Positions 60,339 to 64,000 of a DNA stretch of 64,000 nt are shown here, one piece after another. The stretch comes from an uncultured Amylibacter sp. (lineage in GTDB: Bacteria > Pseudomonadota > Alphaproteobacteria > Rhodobacterales > Rhodobacteraceae): NCBI GenBank assembly GCA_947497475.1, contig CANMGS010000001.1, forward strand, positions 434,001 through 498,000. The letters are read 5' to 3'. The position numbers and the translations under genes were made by a program. The notes below the pieces were generated by a model. The model saw only the letters and a program-made list of their open reading frames with translations, made no database searches and had not been told where the DNA came from. The stretch's first letter is position 1; the number at the start of each line of letters is the position of its first letter.

Positions 60339-61902
60339 TGAAAAAAGAATACCACCTATCCGCAGAGCAGAAGCTTCGAATACTGGGCAACAACCCTTTG
60401 GGCGAATTGACCCCAAGCAGGTTGCTCAAGATAGTATGGGTGAAAATTCTGATGCGAAACCACAATTGTCCGCACGTGAAGAAATTGAATTAATAAAACG
60501 TGAAAACTTAACCGGCCGCCAATTACGTATTGCACGCCGTATGGCACAAAAGCACGGCCTTCAAGTAACATCTGATTTAGATGCTATTCGAGTTCTTAGA
60601 AATAAGGGCATTGATCCATTTCAAGGATCAAACAACATGTTGAAGACCGCCGCCCAAGAAAATCAACAAGGCGTTCCAAGTAACTTACCTGCCACAGTAC
60701 GACGTACTGATGTTGGTCAAGCTAACATTCCTATGGATGAAGGCGTTCGCCAGCACGAAGTTCTTACAATACAACGAGATTTAGTTAAGCGGCGACGCAG
60801 ACGTATTGCGGCAACTGTTACAAAGCTCATCTGTTTTATCTTAATACCAACTATGATTGCAGGGTATTACTTTAGCCGTTTAGCAACACCAATGTATGCA
60901 TCCTTTACTGAATTTGTCATTCAAAAGGCTGACAACCCTGCCGCAGCTGGTGCAGGGGTCGGTGGATTATTAAACAGCTCATTATTAGCGACAGCACAAG
61001 ATTCAGTCGCTGTTCAGGGTTATTTATCGTCACGCGATGCTATGACTCGTTTAGATAACGATTTAGGCTTCAAGGCTGCATTCCAAAGTGAAGACATTGA
61101 TATTTTGCAACGTGTTGATGCTGATGCAACTAATGAAGCAGCATATAAAACCTATACAAAACGCGTTCGCATTGGATTTGACCCAACCGAAGGCATCGTC
61201 AAGATGGAGGTTGTAACACCTTCACCTGAACTATCACTCGCATTCTCAAATGCTCTTATTGGTTATGCAGAACAACAAGTGGATCAACTGACACAACGCT
61301 TACGTGAAGACCAAATGAAAGGTGCGCGTGAAGGTTATGAAAAAGCAGAGTTAGATTTTGCAGCTTCTCAGAATCGCGTTGTCGAACTTCAGGAAGAATT
61401 AGGCGTTCTAAATCCTGAGATTGAGATTTCAGCGCAGATGTCATTGATCCAACAGCTTGAAATAGACTTGCAACAAAAACGACTTGAGTTAATTGAATTA
61501 CAAGACAACCCAAGACCGAATCCAACTAAATTAACAGTCTTGGAGCGATCCATTACAAGTCGTCAAAATATGATTAGAGACATGCGTAATGGCCTTACCC
61601 AAGGAAGCTCTGATGCGACATCACTTGCTAAGATCACTGCGGAGCTCCAATCCGCTCAAGCGCAACTCCTTTTACGTCAAGAATTCCTAGCCGCATCGCT
61701 TGCAGGCTTAGAAACATCACGCGTAGAGGCAAACCGCCAAACCCGATACTTGTCGATGGCAGTTGCCCCTATCGCACCTGACGAAGCAAGTTACCCTCGC
61801 GTATTTGAAAATACGTTACTGGCAGCATTGGTTTTTGCGGGACTTTATCTGGTGATATCTTTAACAGCATCTGTATTAAGAGAGCAGTTAACATCCGGCT
61901 GA
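60328..61902 (+). CDS. Capsule polysaccharide export inner-membrane/periplasmic protein (KpsE/CtrB-like)
   Basis: A 524-residue protein starting at ATG 60328. The N-terminal 160 residues are a cytoplasmic, polar region (ELIKRENLTGRQLRIARR). A membrane helix lies at about 164-184, followed by the Wzz-like part ATPMYASFTEFVIQKA, a long periplasmic coiled coil (about 320-470, with QNRVVELQEELGVLNPEIE) and a second helix near the end (LLAALVFAGLYLVISL). This is the PCP-3 layout of KpsE/BexC/CtrB. The long cytoplasmic N-terminus is typical of the alphaproteobacterial members. It overlaps kpsT. Confidence 0.86.
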   Translation: MPNNEKRIPPIRRAEASNTGQQPFGRIDPKQVAQDSMGENSDAKPQLSAREEIELIKRENLTGRQLRIARRMAQKHGLQVTSDLDAIRVLRNKGIDPFQGSNNMLKTAAQENQQGVPSNLPATVRRTDVGQANIPMDEGVRQHEVLTIQRDLVKRRRRRIAATVTKLICFILIPTMIAGYYFSRLATPMYASFTEFVIQKADNPAAAGAGVGGLLNSSLLATAQDSVAVQGYLSSRDAMTRLDNDLGFKAAFQSEDIDILQRVDADATNEAAYKTYTKRVRIGFDPTEGIVKMEVVTPSPELSLAFSNALIGYAEQQVDQLTQRLREDQMKGAREGYEKAELDFAASQNRVVELQEELGVLNPEIEISAQMSLIQQLEIDLQQKRLELIELQDNPRPNPTKLTVLERSITSRQNMIRDMRNGLTQGSSDATSLAKITAELQSAQAQLLLRQEFLAASLAGLETSRVEANRQTRYLSMAVAPIAPDEASYPRVFENTLLAALVFAGLYLVISLTASVLREQLTSG

Positions 61903-61942
61903 CAAGTCAAATCATATGATTTTTATGTATAAGGAATAAAAT

Positions 61943-63439
61943 ATGCCAAAGCCTCTGAGCGAAAGCACACCTAACACGTGGAGCTTTCTTCGCGATGCAA
62001 TGATCACACCAACTGGATTTCGTGAATATGATGCACGTTGGAAATATCCTGATGATGTAAATCTACTAGGTATTACAGCGCTAGGCCTAGGCCTTGGAAC
62101 ACAAATGCACGAAAATGGTATCGAACCTGTAATTGCGGTTGGAAATGATTATCGCGATTATTCGTTATCCATTAAAAACGCTCTAATGCTTGGACTTATG
62201 CAAGCTGGCATTCATGTCAAAGATATTGGCCCTGCTGTGTCGCCTATGGCTTACTTTAGCCAATTCCACTTAAACGCTCCTGCCGTAGCTATGGTTACAG
62301 CATCTCATAACCCAAACGGTTGGACTGGTGTTAAAATGGGGTTTGAACGCCCTCTAACACATGGCCCCGATGAAATGGGTCGTTTACGTGATATCGTATT
62401 GAACGGCGAAGGTGTTGCACGTGATGGCGGGAAATACGAATTCGTAGACGGCGTTAAAGAAGCATATATTGACGATCTATGTGGTGGCTTCAAAATGTCT
62501 CGTAAATTGCGCATTGTTTGCGCAACAGGCAATGGCACCGCATCCGAGTTTGCGCCAGAAGTTTTAAAACGCATTGGTGTAGAGGTCATCCCATCACACA
62601 ATGAGCTAGATTACACATTCCCGCATTACAATCCAAACCCAGAAGCGATGGAAATGCTGCATGATATGGCGGCATCGGTCAAAGAAAGCGGTGCTGATCT
62701 GGCACTTGGTTTTGATGGTGACGGTGATCGTTGCGGCGTCGTTGATAATGACGGTGACGAAATTTTTGCTGATAAAGTTGGGGTCATTATGGCCCGTGAC
62801 TTATCCAAGATTTACCCAAACTCTACATTTGTAGCAGATGTAAAATCCACTGGCCTTTTCGCCAGTGACCCTGAATTGCAAAAGAACGGTGTAAAAGCTG
62901 ATTATTGGAAAACTGGGCACAGCCATATGAAGCGCCGTGTCAAAGAAATTGGCGCACTGGCTGGTTTCGAAAAGTCTGGGCATTACTTTTTGGCGGAGCC
63001 TGTAGGCCGCGGATATGATTGCGGTATGCGTGTTGCTGTTGAGATGTGTAAGCTTTTGGACCGCAACCCTGATATGTCTATGGCTGACCTTAAAAACGCC
63101 CTACCCGTCACATATGCAACACCAACAATGTCGCCGTTTTGCCCTGATCTAGAAAAATACGATGTGCTGGAACGTTTGGTTGCAAAACTCGTTGCAAAAC
63201 ACGAAGCAGGTGAGAAAATTGCAGGACGTAGTATTGCACAGGTTGTGACTGTGAATGGAGCACGCGTAATTCTTGATAACGGTGCTTGGGGGTTAGTTCG
63301 CGCTTCTTCCAATACACCAAATCTGGTTGTTGTTTGTGAAAGCCCTGAATCAGAAGCTGAAATGCGTGCAATCTTTGCAGATGTAGATGCCGTAATACGC
63401 ACTGAACCATCTGTTGGAGAGTATGACCAGACCATTTAA
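61943..63439 (+). CDS. Phosphomannomutase/phosphoglucomutase
   Basis: A 498-residue alpha-D-phosphohexomutase. The phosphoserine loop is VTASHNPNGWTGVKM, the metal loop FDGDGDRCGV, sugar-specificity loop GFEKSGHYF and the phosphate loop RASSNTPNLVV near the C-terminus. It makes mannose-1-P or glucose-1-P for nucleotide sugars. It lies 40 nt behind the capsule gene, so it probably supplies sugars for that polysaccharide. Confidence 0.93.
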   Translation: MPKPLSESTPNTWSFLRDAMITPTGFREYDARWKYPDDVNLLGITALGLGLGTQMHENGIEPVIAVGNDYRDYSLSIKNALMLGLMQAGIHVKDIGPAVSPMAYFSQFHLNAPAVAMVTASHNPNGWTGVKMGFERPLTHGPDEMGRLRDIVLNGEGVARDGGKYEFVDGVKEAYIDDLCGGFKMSRKLRIVCATGNGTASEFAPEVLKRIGVEVIPSHNELDYTFPHYNPNPEAMEMLHDMAASVKESGADLALGFDGDGDRCGVVDNDGDEIFADKVGVIMARDLSKIYPNSTFVADVKSTGLFASDPELQKNGVKADYWKTGHSHMKRRVKEIGALAGFEKSGHYFLAEPVGRGYDCGMRVAVEMCKLLDRNPDMSMADLKNALPVTYATPTMSPFCPDLEKYDVLERLVAKLVAKHEAGEKIAGRSIAQVVTVNGARVILDNGAWGLVRASSNTPNLVVVCESPESEAEMRAIFADVDAVIRTEPSVGEYDQTI

Positions 63440-63482
63440 AGGTCTTGAATTCCTTATAAATCACCCTATTTAAAACACTATG

Positions 63483-63505
63483 CACCGCGCCTAAAAAGCG
63501 CGGTG
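63483..63505 (+). terminator. Terminator behind the phosphohexomutase
   Basis: caccgcgc (63483-63490) pairs with gcgcggtg (63498-63505) around ctaaaaa, followed by the T-rich taattttgtgttt. It ends the capsule-related transcript ahead of the ion channel gene. Confidence 0.85.
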
Positions 63506-63546
63506 TAATTTTGTGTTTGATACATCGATATAATGGAGCCTAATAC

Positions 63547-64000
63547 ATGCTATCCCGCCTAACCCGATTGATAGAAAGCAATGCTTTTCGCAATTTTATT
63601 TTAGGCATCATTATTTTCAACGCATTGTTATTGGGCTTAGAGACGTCTTCATCCATTATGGCCGAATTTGGTGGGCTGATTACCTTTTTAGACGCCGTTT
63701 GTTTGGCAATCTTTTGCATTGAAATTATTGCAAAGTTAGTCGTTCACAGATTTCAGTTTTTCCGCAGTGGTTGGAATATCTTCGACTTTGTTATCGTAGG
63801 TGTTGCACTGGTTCCAGCAGGACAATCTATATCTGTTCTACGTGCCTTACGTGTTTTACGTGTCTTTCGTGTACTTTCATCGGCTCCACGTCTACGGCGC
63901 GTTGTTGAGGGGTTTGTCTCAGCGCTGCCTGGTATGGGATCTGTCTTTTTACTAATGGCAATTATTTTTTACATCAGCTCTGTAATATCCACGAAACTGT
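63547..64000 (+). CDS. Voltage-gated ion channel (NaChBac-like), truncated by window edge
   Basis: The first 151 residues of a six-helix ion transport protein. S1 is NFILGIIIFNALLLGLETS, S3 contains GWNIFDFVIVGVALVP and S4 is the arginine ladder LRALRVLRVFRVLSSAPRLRR, with Arg at every third residue. The S4-S5 linker VVEGFVSALPGMGSVFLL follows, and S5 begins before the window ends. The pore and selectivity filter lie outside, so sodium versus other cations cannot be decided. Bacterial Nav channels of this type are common in marine bacteria. Confidence 0.88.
   Translation, partial: MLSRLTRLIESNAFRNFILGIIIFNALLLGLETSSSIMAEFGGLITFLDAVCLAIFCIEIIAKLVVHRFQFFRSGWNIFDFVIVGVALVPAGQSISVLRALRVLRVFRVLSSAPRLRRVVEGFVSALPGMGSVFLLMAIIFYISSVISTKL

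Overview
The window looks like the chromosome of a marine alphaproteobacterium of the Rhodobacterales (roseobacter) type. The case rests on protein character (di-heme oxidoreductase/imelysin/DUF1513 trio, HemP, short GltX, alphaproteobacterial MreB), on Irr- and RirA-type iron boxes, and on a Leu-rich leader ahead of leuA. Base composition looks moderately AT-rich for that order; I judged this by eye and did not count it. Gene density is high, genes often overlap by 1-11 nt, and no insertion sequence, CRISPR array, rRNA or complete tRNA gene was seen.

Layout. 1-2.6 kb: a truncated TrpF-like gene lacking the usual catalytic Cys, a MarR regulator with 15-nt-spaced repeats upstream, a LuxR-type regulator without luxI, and a 500-bp gap holding a tRNA 3'-end remnant. 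2.6-10.6 kb: iron/heme region with hemP, a small Cys-containing protein, imelysin and a porin-like barrel, DUF1289, dps with an Irr box, then di-heme oxidoreductase, imelysin-like protein and DUF1513 behind a RirA-type box. 10.7-14.7 kb: five minus-strand genes for a pentaheme cytochrome c, a c-heme Tll0287-like protein, a membrane cytochrome b, an H-NOX sensor and a hybrid histidine kinase. 14.8-18.7 kb: polar amino acid-type ABC transporter with an acyl-CoA ligase. 18.8-26.4 kb: a TPP riboswitch and a ten-gene thiamine operon (thiD-O-S-G-E-F-thiY-tenA-thiZ-thiX) without thiC.

26.4-39 kb: mixed metabolism and housekeeping (glycerate kinase and hydroxyacid dehydrogenase, M48 lipoprotein peptidase, gamma-glutamylcyclotransferase-like protein, gltX, DMT exporter, GNAT, DUF922, nadE, a 19-repeat MORN protein, methyltransferase, SDR, RraA-like). 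39-40.8 kb: leuL leader with attenuator hairpin and leuA. 41-46.6 kb: the rod-shape operon mreBCD-mrdA-rodA. 46.6-51.7 kb: VOC protein, hydroxyacid dehydrogenase, SseB-like protein, uracil-DNA glycosylase, a fluoroacetate dehalogenase-like hydrolase, and an ArsR/permease pair with clear operator repeats. 51.7-59.3 kb: a ten-gene Mrp-like antiporter operon with a split MrpA and three antiporter-like subunits. 59.7-64 kb: capsule export ATPase and KpsE-like protein, phosphohexomutase, and a truncated voltage-gated ion channel.

The most interesting candidate system is the NO-sensor-linked cytochrome operon at 10.7-14.7 kb. The split Mrp complex, the duplicated imelysin loci, the tRNA remnant and the 11-bp repeat array ahead of the DMT exporter also deserve a second look.
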